Part shown: in pieces, positions 44,250 to 53,276 of the stretch
Layout of the letters: every line of letters begins with the position of its first letter
How positions within the stretch are numbered: the first letter of the stretch is position 1
Assembly: GCF_023650515.1 (NCBI RefSeq)
Contig: NZ_CP096016.1
Coordinates: 676,513 to 740,512 of the forward strand
Origin: Alkalimarinus coralli
Lineage (GTDB): Bacteria > Pseudomonadota > Gammaproteobacteria > Pseudomonadales > Oleiphilaceae
Length of the DNA stretch: 64,000 bases
Direction of reading: 5' to 3'
Made by a program: the position numbers and the translations under genes
Notes under the pieces: generated by a model
The model's input: the letters and a program-made list of their open reading frames with translations, nothing else
Database searches by the model: none
What the model was told of the DNA's origin: nothing

Positions 44250-45650
44250 ATGGAAATACTTCACCATGGAGCGGTGAATGGCGTTACCGGCTCTTGCCAT
44301 GAACTCAAAGTAAGCGAGAACTTTGGTATTTTAATTGATTGTGGCTTGTTTCAGGGTGCTGAAACGTCAGGGAGCGGGGCCGGTGAAAGTCGTCTCGAGA
44401 TAGACTTTCCAATTACGCATATCAAAGCACTGGTTGTTACCCATGTACACATTGATCATGTAGGGCGAATCCCGTATCTATTGGCTGCTGGCTTTAAAGG
44501 CCCTATTATCTGCACTGAACCCTCCTCGGTGTTATTGCCTCTGGTATTGGAAGACGCGATTAAAGTCGGCTTCACCCGAAATCGCCAACTGATCAGCCGC
44601 TTTCTTAAAACGCTCAAACAACAGATTCAACCACTGGGATATGGCGAGTGGCATTCTATTTCACCTGCGTTAGACGTAAAACTCAAACCTGCCGGACATA
44701 TCCTGGGGTCAGCCTATGTTGAATGTAAGGTTAAGCAAGAGTCACGGTCAAAAAAGGCCATATTTTCAGGCGATCTAGGGGCACCTTATTCACCATTACT
44801 GGCTGCGCCTAAAGCGCCTTATGGTTGTGATGTACTGGTGATAGAAAGCACCTATGGTGATAAAGAGCATGCAAGCCGAAAAGAGCGTCGGCGGCAGTTG
44901 CAGAGGGTGATAGAAAAAGCGGTTGATGATAAAGGCGTAGTGCTTATTCCAGCATTTAGCATAGGCCGAACCCAAGAGCTGATCTATGAGTTAGAAAGCA
45001 CTATTCACTTGTGCCGCAATAAGCCGCTGACTGATCACTTAAAGTGGGATGATATTGAAATCGTTATTGATTCGCCGCTCGCATCAAAATTTACAGAGGT
45101 TTATCGAACACTCGAACCCTATTGGGATAAAGAGGCTCGCAAGCGAGTAGCGTCAGGGCGACATCCACTATCATTCGACCAGCTTACTACCATTGATGAC
45201 CACCAAAGCCATCTCGACACTGTTAGCTATCTTAAGAAAACGGCACGGCCTACTGTCGTGATTGCTGCAAGCGGTATGTGTGCAGGCGGGCGGATTGTTA
45301 ACTATCTTAAGGCGTTATTAGGGGATAGGCGAACGGACGTTTTGTTCGTGGGGTATCAGGCTACAGGTACACCAGGGCATGAAATCCAAAAATACGGATC
45401 GAGAGATGGGTTTGTGGTGCTGGATGGCGTTAAATATCAAATCAACGCTCAAGTTCACACTATTTCAGGGTACTCAGCACATGCGGATCAAAAGAATTTA
45501 ATTGATTTTGTGAAGCGGATGAAAAGGAAACCTAAAGAGATACGAATTGTACACGGAGATGAACGTGCCAAAAATGAGCTGGCCAGGCAGTACCGGCAAC
45601 TATTAGGGGAGAGAACAAAGCTGACTATTCCGTGCTTAGCCGGTAAATAG
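44250..45650 (+). CDS. Beta-CASP metallo-beta-lactamase RNase, copy 2
   Basis: The 466-residue paralogue of the 42057 gene has GAVNGVTGSCHEL, the metal motif VTHVHIDHVGRIP, GHILGSAYVEC, FSGDLGAPYSPL and the beta-CASP part AFSIGRTQELIYEL and IAASGMCAGGRIVNYL, then GYSAHADQKNL and VHGDERAK. CAGGGA precedes the ATG. All metal ligands appear present. It has its own promoter region with a motif shared with the small-protein gene. RNA processing is the expected role; the substrate is unknown. Confidence 0.9.
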   Translation: MEILHHGAVNGVTGSCHELKVSENFGILIDCGLFQGAETSGSGAGESRLEIDFPITHIKALVVTHVHIDHVGRIPYLLAAGFKGPIICTEPSSVLLPLVLEDAIKVGFTRNRQLISRFLKTLKQQIQPLGYGEWHSISPALDVKLKPAGHILGSAYVECKVKQESRSKKAIFSGDLGAPYSPLLAAPKAPYGCDVLVIESTYGDKEHASRKERRRQLQRVIEKAVDDKGVVLIPAFSIGRTQELIYELESTIHLCRNKPLTDHLKWDDIEIVIDSPLASKFTEVYRTLEPYWDKEARKRVASGRHPLSFDQLTTIDDHQSHLDTVSYLKKTARPTVVIAASGMCAGGRIVNYLKALLGDRRTDVLFVGYQATGTPGHEIQKYGSRDGFVVLDGVKYQINAQVHTISGYSAHADQKNLIDFVKRMKRKPKEIRIVHGDERAKNELARQYRQLLGERTKLTIPCLAGK

Positions 45651-45682
45651 TCAGGAAGTTAGCCGTGAACGGTTAACTTGAT

Positions 45683-45688
45683 TATAAT
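45683..45688 (+). promoter_or_regulatory. Possible -10 box of the mntA-hepT pair
   Basis: TATAAT at 45683-45688 lies 36 nt before the GTG at 45724; a poor -35 (TTAGCC) is 18 nt further up. It is the only good -10 sequence I see in this gap. Confidence 0.3.
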
Positions 45689-45723
45689 ACCACGAATAGA
45701 AAGCATTACTCTGAGGGCGTGCT

Positions 45724-46161
45724 GTGGCGACATTGGTTAATATGCAGACGGAAGAATATACTGATGACCATGTACCATTGACTGAGGCCAGTGAACTACT
45801 GGCGTCCAGGTTGAGTACACTTGAAATTGTTATCCTGTTTGGCTCTTATGGTGATGGTAGTGCCAACGAATCAAGCGACTTGGATATCGCGATCCTGACT
45901 GGCGAACCTATTGACTCCGTGACTCGTTGGAACCTCCAAAATGAGCTTGCTCAGCTAGCCGGGATGGATGTTGACCTGGTTGACTTAAGGGGTGCTTCAA
46001 CCGTCTTAAAAATGCAGATCGCGGATAAAGGCCAATTGATTTGGGGAAGGGAGAGCATTTACGAAAAATTTGCGGTCAATACCATGACGATGTATCAGCA
46101 TCTCCAACAAGAAAGAAAAGAAATACTGCACGCATTTAATCGGGATAATTTTTGTGAATGA
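45724..46161 (+). CDS. mntA: MntA-type nucleotidyltransferase antitoxin
   Basis: The 145-residue product (GTG start with GAGGG upstream) has the minimal nucleotidyltransferase motif GS-x10-DxD at Gly40-Ser41 and Asp52-Asp54, followed by VDLVDLRGAS with the third acidic residue. MntA proteins inactivate their HepT partner by adding AMP to a Tyr. The gene overlaps hepT by 8 nt, the standard layout. Confidence 0.88.
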   Translation: MATLVNMQTEEYTDDHVPLTEASELLASRLSTLEIVILFGSYGDGSANESSDLDIAILTGEPIDSVTRWNLQNELAQLAGMDVDLVDLRGASTVLKMQIADKGQLIWGRESIYEKFAVNTMTMYQHLQQERKEILHAFNRDNFCE

Positions 46162-46564
46162 TCTATTCATTAATAAAGTAGCGACCATTAATCGGTGTAT
46201 TGAGCGAATCCATCAAGAGTTTGATAGCGAGGCTGACTTTAAAGCGAACTACACCAAGCAGGACTCTGTTATCTTAAACCTCCAGCGAGCCTGTGAAGCT
46301 TCTATCGATATGGCGAATATGGTGATTAGGATCAGAAAATTAGGTGTTCCTCAAAGCAGTCGAGACAGCTTCTCGCTGCTTGAACGTGATAATATCATTG
46401 ATCAGCGTGTAGCGAAGTCAATGCAGTCCATGGTTGGCTTACGTAATGTGGCGGTTCATGATTATCAAGCCCTTAATCTGGATATCGTCATTCATGTTAT
46501 TGCTTATCATTTAAATGACTTTAAAGATTTTGCCAGGCAAATTGCTAAGGCAGAACTGATGTAA
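46154..46564 (+). CDS. hepT: HepT-type HEPN toxin (RNase)
   Basis: The 136-residue all-helical HEPN protein (GTG start) contains Arg97-x4-His102-x-Tyr104 in RNVAVHDY, the catalytic RNase motif with the Tyr that is AMPylated by MntA. It should cut RNA when free. The pair is complete, with the antitoxin gene first. It lies upstream of a UDP-GlcNAc 4-epimerase gene. Confidence 0.88.
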   Translation: MNDLFINKVATINRCIERIHQEFDSEADFKANYTKQDSVILNLQRACEASIDMANMVIRIRKLGVPQSSRDSFSLLERDNIIDQRVAKSMQSMVGLRNVAVHDYQALNLDIVIHVIAYHLNDFKDFARQIAKAELM

Positions 46565-46619
46565 CCCCGCCTGTAACGATTGTACCTTTTAGATCACCTT
46601 AAACAACGGCAGAAACAAC

Positions 46620-47645
46620 GTGGCAAAATACGAACAGATTAAAAAAGAGTTATTGGAAACCCCGAAAACATGGTTGATTACCGGGGTGGCAGGGTTTATT
46701 GGGTCAAACCTGTTAGAAACACTACTGCAATTAAACCAAAAAGTAGTCGGTTTAGATAACTTCGCCACCGGGCATCAGCATAATCTGGATGAAGTGCAGG
46801 GGGCTGTGTCTGATGAGCAGTGGAGCAACTTTAGTTTTATCGAAGGTGATATTAGAGAGTCAGAGGACTGTAAAGTGGCGGTAACCGGTGTTGACTATGT
46901 TCTTCATCAAGCCGCTTTGGGCTCAGTGCCACGCTCTATTAATGACCCTGCCACCACCAATGCCACCAATATTAGTGGTTACTTAAATATGCTCGTGGCT
47001 GCGCGTGATGAAGGGGTGACCAGTTTTACTTATGCTGCATCAAGCTCTACTTACGGAGACCACCCCGCGCTACCCAAAGTAGAAGAAAATATCGGCAATC
47101 CACTGTCACCCTACGCGGTGACCAAATACGTCAATGAACTGTATGCCGATGTATTTGCGCGTACCTATGGATTTAAGTCTATCGGCTTGCGATATTTTAA
47201 TGTGTTTGGCAAACGGCAAGATCCCGATGGGGCCTATGCCGCAGTGATCCCAAAATGGACCGCATCGGCGATCAAGGGTGAAGAGATCTTTATTAATGGT
47301 GATGGCGAAACCAGTCGTGATTTCTGCTTTATCGAAAATACGGTTCAAATGAATATTTTGGCGGCTACTGCATCAGATGAAGCCAAGAATGAAGTGTACA
47401 ATGTGGCAGTGGGGGACCGAACGACATTAAATACACTGTTTGGGGCGATTAAAACAGCGCTGAATGAAAACGGCGTATCGGTAGAGCTGGAGCCGACTTA
47501 TCGAGATTTTCGTGCAGGCGATGTACGCCACTCTCAAGCGGATATCAGTAGATCGGTTAAGCTATTGGGGTACGCGCCGGAATACCGAATTTTGGAGGGG
47601 ATACAAAAAGTGATGCCTTGGTATATTGGGTATATTGGGTTGTAA
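46620..47645 (+). CDS. UDP-GlcNAc 4-epimerase-type SDR (WbpP/TviC-like)
   Basis: The 341-residue extended SDR has an N-terminal lead (about 17 residues) before [16 protein letters not shown], the NAD site, then [27 protein letters not shown] and YAVTK as catalytic residues. This pattern is that of WbpP/TviC enzymes, which convert UDP-GlcNAc to UDP-GalNAc. The C-terminus is WYIGYIGL, from a 9-bp tandem duplication (TATATTGGG twice at 47622-47639). GTG start without a strong Shine-Dalgarno. It could supply GalNAc to the glycan. Confidence 0.85.
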   Translation: MAKYEQIKKELLETPKTWLITGVAGFIGSNLLETLLQLNQKVVGLDNFATGHQHNLDEVQGAVSDEQWSNFSFIEGDIRESEDCKVAVTGVDYVLHQAALGSVPRSINDPATTNATNISGYLNMLVAARDEGVTSFTYAASSSTYGDHPALPKVEENIGNPLSPYAVTKYVNELYADVFARTYGFKSIGLRYFNVFGKRQDPDGAYAAVIPKWTASAIKGEEIFINGDGETSRDFCFIENTVQMNILAATASDEAKNEVYNVAVGDRTTLNTLFGAIKTALNENGVSVELEPTYRDFRAGDVRHSQADISRSVKLLGYAPEYRILEGIQKVMPWYIGYIGL

Positions 47646-47913
47646 AGGGCGCTTTTTGGCTGAAGTCAGGTGTTTATTTTTATCTGGAGTTAGCTAGAAA
47701 AGGTTATTTGTTGTCATTATTGTGCTGCTAGATGGGTGCAGCATGCTTATTTCAGGTTGATGCATGACGGCAGTACTTTAACAAATATTCTAGCTTGATA
47801 AAGCGACTATTTGTTAAATAGTCCTAAACAGTTTGCCCTGTGTACATTGCTTCAATAGAATGCGCATTCTTAGTGATCGGTTGTTACATAATTGTAAAAA
47901 GGTGAGTGTAAGA
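47646..47913. other. rmlB upstream region with promoter and hairpin
   Basis: This 268-bp region is non-coding. A perfect stem GACTATTT/AAATAGTC lies at 47805-47823. TTGCCC at 47833-47838 and TAGAAT at 47856-47861, 17 nt apart, are a plausible sigma-70 promoter 53 nt before the rmlB ATG. AAGGTGAG (47897-47904) is the ribosome-binding site. The frame upstream of the chosen ATG is open, but that part has no family match. Confidence 0.45.
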
Positions 47914-48990
47914 ATGAAGTTTTTGGTGACAGGTGGTGCAGGTTTTATTGGTTCAGCGGTTGTTAGATATCTAATCAATAGAACAGATCACGAAGTCGTT
48001 AATATAGATAAGCTCACGTATGCGGGTAATCTTGAAAGCTTGAAAGAGGTTGATCAGTCAGATCGGTATGCGTTCGAGCAAGCTGATATCTGCAATAGTC
48101 AATCAATGGCGGCTATTTTTGAAAAGCATCAGCCTGACTACATCATGCATTTGGCTGCTGAGTCTCATGTCGATCGCTCGATTGATGGCCCAGCTGCGTT
48201 TATCGAAACCAATATCGTTGGCACTTATGTATTGTTGGAGGTGGCTCGCGCTTATTGGAACAAGCTTAAAGGTGAAAAGAAGGGCCGGTTCAAATTTCAC
48301 CATATCTCCACTGATGAAGTGTATGGCACATTAGGCCCGGAAGGGCTATTTACCGAAGAAAACCGCTACGAACCTAACTCACCTTACTCTGCATCTAAAG
48401 CGTCATCAGACCACTTGGTAAGAGCGTGGCGTGAAACCTATGGCCTTCCGACCGTTATCACTAATTGTTCAAATAATTATGGCCCTTACCACTTTCCAGA
48501 GAAGTTAATCCCACTGGTCATACTGAATGCGCTGGCAGGTAAGCCGCTGCCTATTTATGGCAAGGGGGATCAAATTCGTGATTGGTTATATGTAGAAGAT
48601 CATGCACAGGCATTGGTTAAAGTGGTTACTGAAGGAAAGCTGGGTGAAACCTACAATATCGGTGGCCATAACGAAAAACAGAACATCGAAGTGGTTAAAA
48701 CCCTTTGTGCTCTGCTTGAAGAATTAGCCCCAACCAACCCTCATTCACGCGCGGGTGGGAATCCACAAGGTTTTGAAAGTCTAATTACCTATGTCGCAGA
48801 CCGCCCAGGCCACGACGTACGCTACGCCATTGACGCTTCAAAAATCGAGAGAGAGCTAGGGTGGAAGCCAGAAGAAACATTTGAGACCGGCATGCGTAAA
48901 ACAGTGCAATGGTACTTAGATAATAAAGGGTGGTGGGAGCACGTATTAGATGGTTCTTATCAGGGTGAGCGTTTAGGGTTGGGGGAATAG
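47914..48990 (+). CDS. rmlB: dTDP-glucose 4,6-dehydratase RmlB
   Basis: The ATG at 47914, with AAGGTGAG upstream, begins [17 protein letters not shown] and gives 358 residues. ISTDEVYG and [10 protein letters not shown] are the active site; [20 protein letters not shown] binds substrate. The segment near residue 275-285 ([11 protein letters not shown]) is an insertion not usual in RmlB, coded by a repeat (48739-48765). It makes dTDP-4-keto-6-deoxyglucose, the second step of dTDP-rhamnose synthesis. The rest of the path is at 49583-52662. Confidence 0.95.
   Translation: MKFLVTGGAGFIGSAVVRYLINRTDHEVVNIDKLTYAGNLESLKEVDQSDRYAFEQADICNSQSMAAIFEKHQPDYIMHLAAESHVDRSIDGPAAFIETNIVGTYVLLEVARAYWNKLKGEKKGRFKFHHISTDEVYGTLGPEGLFTEENRYEPNSPYSASKASSDHLVRAWRETYGLPTVITNCSNNYGPYHFPEKLIPLVILNALAGKPLPIYGKGDQIRDWLYVEDHAQALVKVVTEGKLGETYNIGGHNEKQNIEVVKTLCALLEELAPTNPHSRAGGNPQGFESLITYVADRPGHDVRYAIDASKIERELGWKPEETFETGMRKTVQWYLDNKGWWEHVLDGSYQGERLGLGE
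48739..48765 (+). repeat. Palindromic repeat translated within rmlB
   Basis: The sequence ATTCACGCGCGGGTGGGAAT is an imperfect inverted repeat of the intergenic ATTCCC-N-GGGAAT kind common in proteobacteria. In frame it codes PHSRAGGNP within RmlB, between EELAPTN and [14 protein letters not shown], where other RmlB proteins have no such segment. Confidence 0.7.
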
Positions 48991-49056
48991 CCGAGGCTTC
49001 ATATGAGTAGGCTAAGTAATAATGCGTAAGATGAGAGTGGCACGGGAGGATTGTTG

Positions 49057-49284
49057 ATGAGAATAGATGAGATTAAAGAAGAAATATACAAGCTTTCTTT
49101 GTCAGATAAACTAATGCTTGTCGAAGATGTGTGGGATGATATCGGAAAGTCTAACGCACAAATTACACTCCCCGAGTGGCAAGCCGAGGAGTTAGATGCT
49201 CGAATAAAGGCTTATAACAAAGGGCAAGTTGACACTGTCGAGTGGGGCGAAGCTCATAAAGGGTTCAGGGACAAATATAGGTGA
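49057..49284 (+). CDS. Addiction-module antitoxin (ParD-like, TIGR02574 type)
   Basis: The ATG at 49057 (GGGAGGA upstream, preceded by two TTG) gives 75 residues. The small helical protein has EIKEEIYKLSLSDKLMLVED and ALDARI-type helix, ending [13 protein letters not shown], as in the family of putative addiction-module components. It overlaps the toxin gene by 4 nt (GTGA). It would neutralise the ParE-like toxin and repress its own promoter. Confidence 0.82.
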   Translation: MRIDEIKEEIYKLSLSDKLMLVEDVWDDIGKSNAQITLPEWQAEELDARIKAYNKGQVDTVEWGEAHKGFRDKYR

Positions 49285-49562
49285 GGCTTGTATATACTAA
49301 ACGAGCACTTGCGGACATCGAAATAGCGTTAGAGTGGTATGAACGGCAGCAAAAAGGCTTGAGTGGTGATTTTCTTGACTCTCTAGAACTTACAATCAAC
49401 AGTATTTTGGATAACCCGGAGCTTTACCCTGTTAAGTACAAGAAAACACGAGGCGCTTTATTAAGAAGGTTTCCGTACTCAGCGTTTTATACTGTAGAAG
49501 CAAAAAATATTGTAATTCATGCGGTGTTTCATAGTAGGCAAGCACCTGGCAAGAACCCCTAG
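49281..49562 (+). CDS. RelE/ParE-type toxin
   Basis: The 93-residue protein has the RelE/ParE fold with [39 protein letters not shown] and [28 protein letters not shown]. ParE-type toxins inhibit gyrase, RelE-type cut mRNA on the ribosome; sequence does not decide. GTG start overlapping the antitoxin gene. It stands between rmlB and rmlA. Confidence 0.85.
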   Translation: MRLVYTKRALADIEIALEWYERQQKGLSGDFLDSLELTINSILDNPELYPVKYKKTRGALLRRFPYSAFYTVEAKNIVIHAVFHSRQAPGKNP

Positions 49563-49582
49563 ATTATAAAACTGGAATAAAC

Positions 49583-50455
49583 ATGAAAGGAATAATACTA
49601 GCAGGAGGGTCAGGCACCCGTCTCCACCCAATCACTCGTGGTGTATCCAAGCAGCTTTTACCCATTTATGATAAACCGATGATCTATTATCCGATCTCCG
49701 TGCTAATGCTGGCAGGTATTCGAGAAATATTAATCATCTCTACGCCCGATGATTTGCCGTTTTTTGAAAAGATGCTAGGCGATGGTAGTAACTTTGGTGT
49801 TGAATTTAGTTATGCGGAGCAACCATCACCCGATGGACTCGCACAAGCGTTTATTATCGGTGAAGAGTTTATCGGCAGTGAAAGCGTCTGCCTGGTGCTT
49901 GGCGATAATATATTTTATGGTGAAAACTTCTCGCAAAAGCTAAAAGCTGCCGTTAATAAAGGTGCGGGGGCTACTGTGTTTGGTTACAGGGTCAGCGACC
50001 CTGAACGCTTTGGGGTTGTAGAGTTTGATGAAACTGGAAAGGCTATTTCTATTGAAGAAAAGCCCGAACACCCTAAGTCGCATCATGCTGTCACTGGATT
50101 ATATTTTTACGACAATGATGTTGTTGAAATCGCCAAAAATGTTAAACCGTCTGAGCGAGGAGAGTTAGAAATTACTTCTGTTAATAATGCCTACCTTGAC
50201 CGAGGTGATTTAAGTGTTGCTCAACTGGGGCGAGGCTTCGCCTGGCTGGATACCGGTACTCACGACAGCCTTTTAGAAGCCGCTCATTTTGTTCAGACTA
50301 TCGAAGCACGTCAAGGGCTAAAAGTGGCTTGCCTGGAAGAAATAGGCTTTCATAATGGCTGGCTCACAAAGGCTCAGTTACAGGAGCAGGGAGAGTTGCT
50401 GGCTAAAACCGGGTATGGTCAATATTTACTTGGCTTGGTAAAAGGAGGGGCTTGA
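49583..50455 (+). CDS. rmlA: Glucose-1-phosphate thymidylyltransferase RmlA
   Basis: The 290 residues have the nucleotidyltransferase start [20 protein letters not shown] and [23 protein letters not shown] and [15 protein letters not shown]. It makes dTDP-glucose from glucose 1-phosphate and dTTP. It is 1 nt before rmlC. Length and motifs are normal. Confidence 0.96.
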   Translation: MKGIILAGGSGTRLHPITRGVSKQLLPIYDKPMIYYPISVLMLAGIREILIISTPDDLPFFEKMLGDGSNFGVEFSYAEQPSPDGLAQAFIIGEEFIGSESVCLVLGDNIFYGENFSQKLKAAVNKGAGATVFGYRVSDPERFGVVEFDETGKAISIEEKPEHPKSHHAVTGLYFYDNDVVEIAKNVKPSERGELEITSVNNAYLDRGDLSVAQLGRGFAWLDTGTHDSLLEAAHFVQTIEARQGLKVACLEEIGFHNGWLTKAQLQEQGELLAKTGYGQYLLGLVKGGA

Positions 50456-50456
50456 A

Positions 50457-50996
50457 GTGAAGGTAACAAAAACTAAACTGGATGGCTGTGTCATTATTGA
50501 GCCAAATGTATTTGGTGATGCTCGTGGTTTCTTCAAAGAAACCTTTCAGGTGGAGCGTTATAGAGAGGCAGGCTTAACACTTCCTTTTGTACAGGATAAC
50601 CATTCTCGCTCTTCACAGGGTGTGCTGCGGGGACTTCATTTCCAGAAAACGAAACCTCAAGGCAAGCTGGTAAGCTGTTCTCAAGGTGAGGTGTTTGATG
50701 TGGCGGTGGACTTGAGACCAAATTCACCAACCTACGGGCAGTGGGAGGGAATCATTTTAACAGGTGATAATCATCAACAGTTTTATGTCCCGCCAGGGTT
50801 CGCGCATGGTTTTGTGGTGCTAAGTGATACGGCAGACTTCCAATACAAATGCACCGACTACTACGACCCGAGTGATGAAGGGGGGATTATTTGGAATGAC
50901 CCGGATGTTGGCATCAAATGGCCTTTAGGTGATATTGAGCCAGCGTTATCTGAGAAAGATATGAAGCTTCCAAGGCTGAATGATATAAATCAATAG
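50457..50996 (+). CDS. rmlC: dTDP-4-dehydrorhamnose 3,5-epimerase RmlC
   Basis: The 179-residue cupin has GDARGFFKETFQVERY, DNHSRSSQGVLRGLHFQK (His of the catalytic dyad) and PPGFAHGFVVLSDTADFQYK-CTDYYDP. GTG start right after rmlA. It epimerises the keto sugar at C3 and C5. Confidence 0.95.
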   Translation: MKVTKTKLDGCVIIEPNVFGDARGFFKETFQVERYREAGLTLPFVQDNHSRSSQGVLRGLHFQKTKPQGKLVSCSQGEVFDVAVDLRPNSPTYGQWEGIILTGDNHQQFYVPPGFAHGFVVLSDTADFQYKCTDYYDPSDEGGIIWNDPDVGIKWPLGDIEPALSEKDMKLPRLNDINQ

Positions 50997-51026
50997 ACTC
51001 ATTATTTGTTTAAAGGGATATCAGCG

Positions 51027-51443
51027 ATGAGTGAAGATGTTCGTTGGAAGCAACGCTTTTCTAATTTTAACAAAGCGCTCGCGCAATTAACTAATGTTGT
51101 CGAGTTAAATAACCAGCGGCCGTTAACCGATATTGAAAGGCAGGGGCTAATTAAATCTTATGAGTTTACTTATGAGCTGGCCTGGAATGTAATGAAAGAT
51201 TACTTTCTCTACCAAGGGACGGTAAGTATTACGGGTTCCAGGGATGCAATAAGAGAAGCTTTTCTTAGAGAGCTTATAGTGGATGGCGAGTCTTGGATGA
51301 AAATGGTGGCTGATAGAAATAAAACAGCCCACACTTATAACGAAGATATCGCAAAAGAGGTGGAGCATAATATTCTTACTGTATATTATGAACTATTTGT
51401 CGATTTTCAAACGGTGATGAATCAAAAATGCCTTATGGATTAA
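51027..51443 (+). CDS. HEPN-like partner of a minimal nucleotidyltransferase (HI0074 type)
   Basis: The ATG at 51027 gives 138 residues; the frame is open 7 codons further up. The helical protein has SYEFTYELAWNVMKDYFLYQ and Arg97-x4-His102-x-Tyr104 in RNKTAHTY, the same HEPN spacing as in HepT at 46154. It overlaps the MNT gene by 16 nt. HI0074/HI0073-like pairs are a HEPN/MNT type; toxicity has not been shown for all of them. It lies between rmlC and rmlD. Confidence 0.82.
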   Translation: MSEDVRWKQRFSNFNKALAQLTNVVELNNQRPLTDIERQGLIKSYEFTYELAWNVMKDYFLYQGTVSITGSRDAIREAFLRELIVDGESWMKMVADRNKTAHTYNEDIAKEVEHNILTVYYELFVDFQTVMNQKCLMD

Positions 51444-51736
51444 GCGAAGAGACCGTCAACAAAATCACCTCGGTTCTGGCTAGATACCCCGAAATCTCGA
51501 CGGCTGTTATTTATGGCTCTCGCGCCAAAGGCACCTATCGACCTGCGTCAGATATTGATATTACGTTAATAGGTGATGGTTTAACTCATGATATATTGTT
51601 GAGCATTGAGATTGCTTTAGATGACCTGTTACTTCCTTATAAAATAGACCTGTCATTACATAGCCAGATAGAAAATGTGGATCTGTTAGGTCATATAGAA
51701 AGAGTGGGCATACCTATTATTAATAAAGCATGTTGA
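51428..51736 (+). CDS. Minimal nucleotidyltransferase (HI0073 type)
   Basis: The 102-residue MNT protein has GS-x10-DxD at Gly30-Ser31 and Asp42-Asp44 (IYGSRAKGTYRPASDIDITL) and KIDLSLHSQIEN with the third acidic site. Its HEPN partner is just upstream and overlaps by 16 nt; this order is opposite to the mntA-hepT pair at 45.7 kb. It probably AMPylates its partner. Confidence 0.85.
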   Translation: MPYGLSEETVNKITSVLARYPEISTAVIYGSRAKGTYRPASDIDITLIGDGLTHDILLSIEIALDDLLLPYKIDLSLHSQIENVDLLGHIERVGIPIINKAC

Positions 51737-51741
51737 AACTT

Positions 51742-52662
51742 ATGAAAATACTCATTACAGGTGCCAAGGGCCAGGTCGGCACTGATATCGTGATAGAAGC
51801 AGAAAAACGTGGCCACGAAGTCTATGGTTTTGCCTCGTCAGAGTTGGATATAACCAATAAAGATATAGTTGATGGCCAGTTGACCAAAATAAAGCCAGAC
51901 GTAGTCATCAATGCTGCAGCCTATACGGCGGTAGACAAAGCTGAAGCCGAGCAAGAAAAAGCTTACGCTGTAAATGAAGCTGGCGTAAAGAATCTTGCAG
52001 AGATCTGTAAAACGTTAGATATTCCATTGTTTCATATCTCAACAGATTATGTGTTTGATGGGGAGAAAAAAGAACCCTATGTAGAAACTGATACCCCCAA
52101 CCCTACAAGTGTATATGGTGCATCTAAGCTAGCAGGGGAAGTAGCGCTTCAGCAGATTTGGAATAAACACATTATTTTACGTGTAAGTTGGGTGTTTGGT
52201 GAGCATGGCAATAATTTTGTAAAGACGATGTTGCGCTTGAGCGAAAGTCGAGACGAGCTAAGCGTTGTAAATGATCAATACGGCGCGCCTACAGCCGCTA
52301 AATCAATCGCGGGTTGCCTTTTGAATATTATAGAAAAGAGCAAGTTTGGTGTAACGGGTTTTCCTTGGGGAGTTTACCACTATCAAAGTGATCCATGCGT
52401 AACTTGGTATGGCTTTGCAGAAGAAATTTTTTCTCAAGCCAGTGAAAAAAAATGGAGAGGGAGGAGGGTGAAACTGAAAGCTATTTCGTCCGGTCAGTTT
52501 CCGACTCCAGTTAAACGCCCTGGTAACTCGAAACTGGATGGGGAAAAGATACAGCGAGTGTTGGGTGTTCAGGCGGCAGACTGGAAAAGCCAGTTGTCAG
52601 TCATGCTCGACAATATCTATTGTTTTCACTCGCACGATTTCCGTTACTTGAAGTCTAATTAA
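51742..52662 (+). CDS. rmlD: dTDP-4-dehydrorhamnose reductase RmlD
   Basis: The ATG at 51742 (an earlier ATG at 51730 overlaps the MNT gene) is followed by [16 protein letters not shown], the NAD(P) site. STDYVFDG and YGASKLAGE carry the catalytic residues. The 306 residues are slightly longer than usual. It makes dTDP-L-rhamnose. It abuts cysC (1-nt overlap). rmlD is separated from rmlC only by the HEPN/MNT pair. Confidence 0.94.
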   Translation: MKILITGAKGQVGTDIVIEAEKRGHEVYGFASSELDITNKDIVDGQLTKIKPDVVINAAAYTAVDKAEAEQEKAYAVNEAGVKNLAEICKTLDIPLFHISTDYVFDGEKKEPYVETDTPNPTSVYGASKLAGEVALQQIWNKHIILRVSWVFGEHGNNFVKTMLRLSESRDELSVVNDQYGAPTAAKSIAGCLLNIIEKSKFGVTGFPWGVYHYQSDPCVTWYGFAEEIFSQASEKKWRGRRVKLKAISSGQFPTPVKRPGNSKLDGEKIQRVLGVQAADWKSQLSVMLDNIYCFHSHDFRYLKSN

Positions 52663-53273
52663 TGAGTATTAAAAATATCACTTGGTCTGTCCATCAGGTA
52701 TCCAAGAAGCAAAGGGCGCAGCAGAAGAGGCAGAAGCCTTGCTTAATTTGGTTTACGGGACTGAGCGGATCCGGAAAATCGACTATTGCTAATGAGCTTG
52801 AGCAGGAGCTGTTTAGGAGAGGTTATCACACTTATCTGTTGGATGGAGATAATGTTCGTCACGGGTTAAATAAAGACCTGGGTTTTTCTGACGGTGATCG
52901 CGTGGAAAATATCCGGCGGATTGGAGAAGTTGCAAAACTATTTGTTGATGCAGGATTAATTGTCATATCCGCATTCATTTCGCCTTTTAAAAGTGATCGG
53001 CAGATTGCTAGGGAGTTGCTGGGCGAGGGAGAGTTCATAGAAGTTTATATGAGTACACCGCTAGACGTGTGTGAGCGGAGAGACCCAAAGGGGTTGTACC
53101 AAAAAGCTCGTGCGGGCCATATCAAAAACTTTACAGGTATTGATTCGGCCTATGAAGAGCCTGATTGTCCAGATTTTTTGATTAGTACTGAGGTTGCTTC
53201 GATCAAAACGTGTGTTGAGGGGCTGGTTTTATACTTGGAAGAATGTGTATTTCGAGATGCAAGGTTGAAGTGA
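52662..53273 (+). CDS. cysC: Adenylylsulfate kinase CysC
   Basis: The 203-residue product has the P-loop [49 protein letters not shown] and the lid [18 protein letters not shown]. It phosphorylates APS to PAPS. There is no cysN, cysD or cysH here, so it may serve sulfation of glycans with APS made elsewhere. It is 3 nt before gspE and 1-nt overlapped with rmlD. Confidence 0.94.
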   Translation: MSIKNITWSVHQVSKKQRAQQKRQKPCLIWFTGLSGSGKSTIANELEQELFRRGYHTYLLDGDNVRHGLNKDLGFSDGDRVENIRRIGEVAKLFVDAGLIVISAFISPFKSDRQIARELLGEGEFIEVYMSTPLDVCERRDPKGLYQKARAGHIKNFTGIDSAYEEPDCPDFLISTEVASIKTCVEGLVLYLEECVFRDARLK

Positions 53274-53276
53274 TAT

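Noticed and set aside
44035-44277. 80-codon open frame before the second beta-CASP gene
   Set aside because: Cys- and Arg-rich with no family pattern, no Shine-Dalgarno and overlap with the regulator motif and the true gene start.
47769-47779. ops/JUMPstart-like GGCAGTACTTT before rmlB
   Set aside because: It differs from GGCGGTAGnnT at key positions and has no clear context, so RfaH control is not supported.
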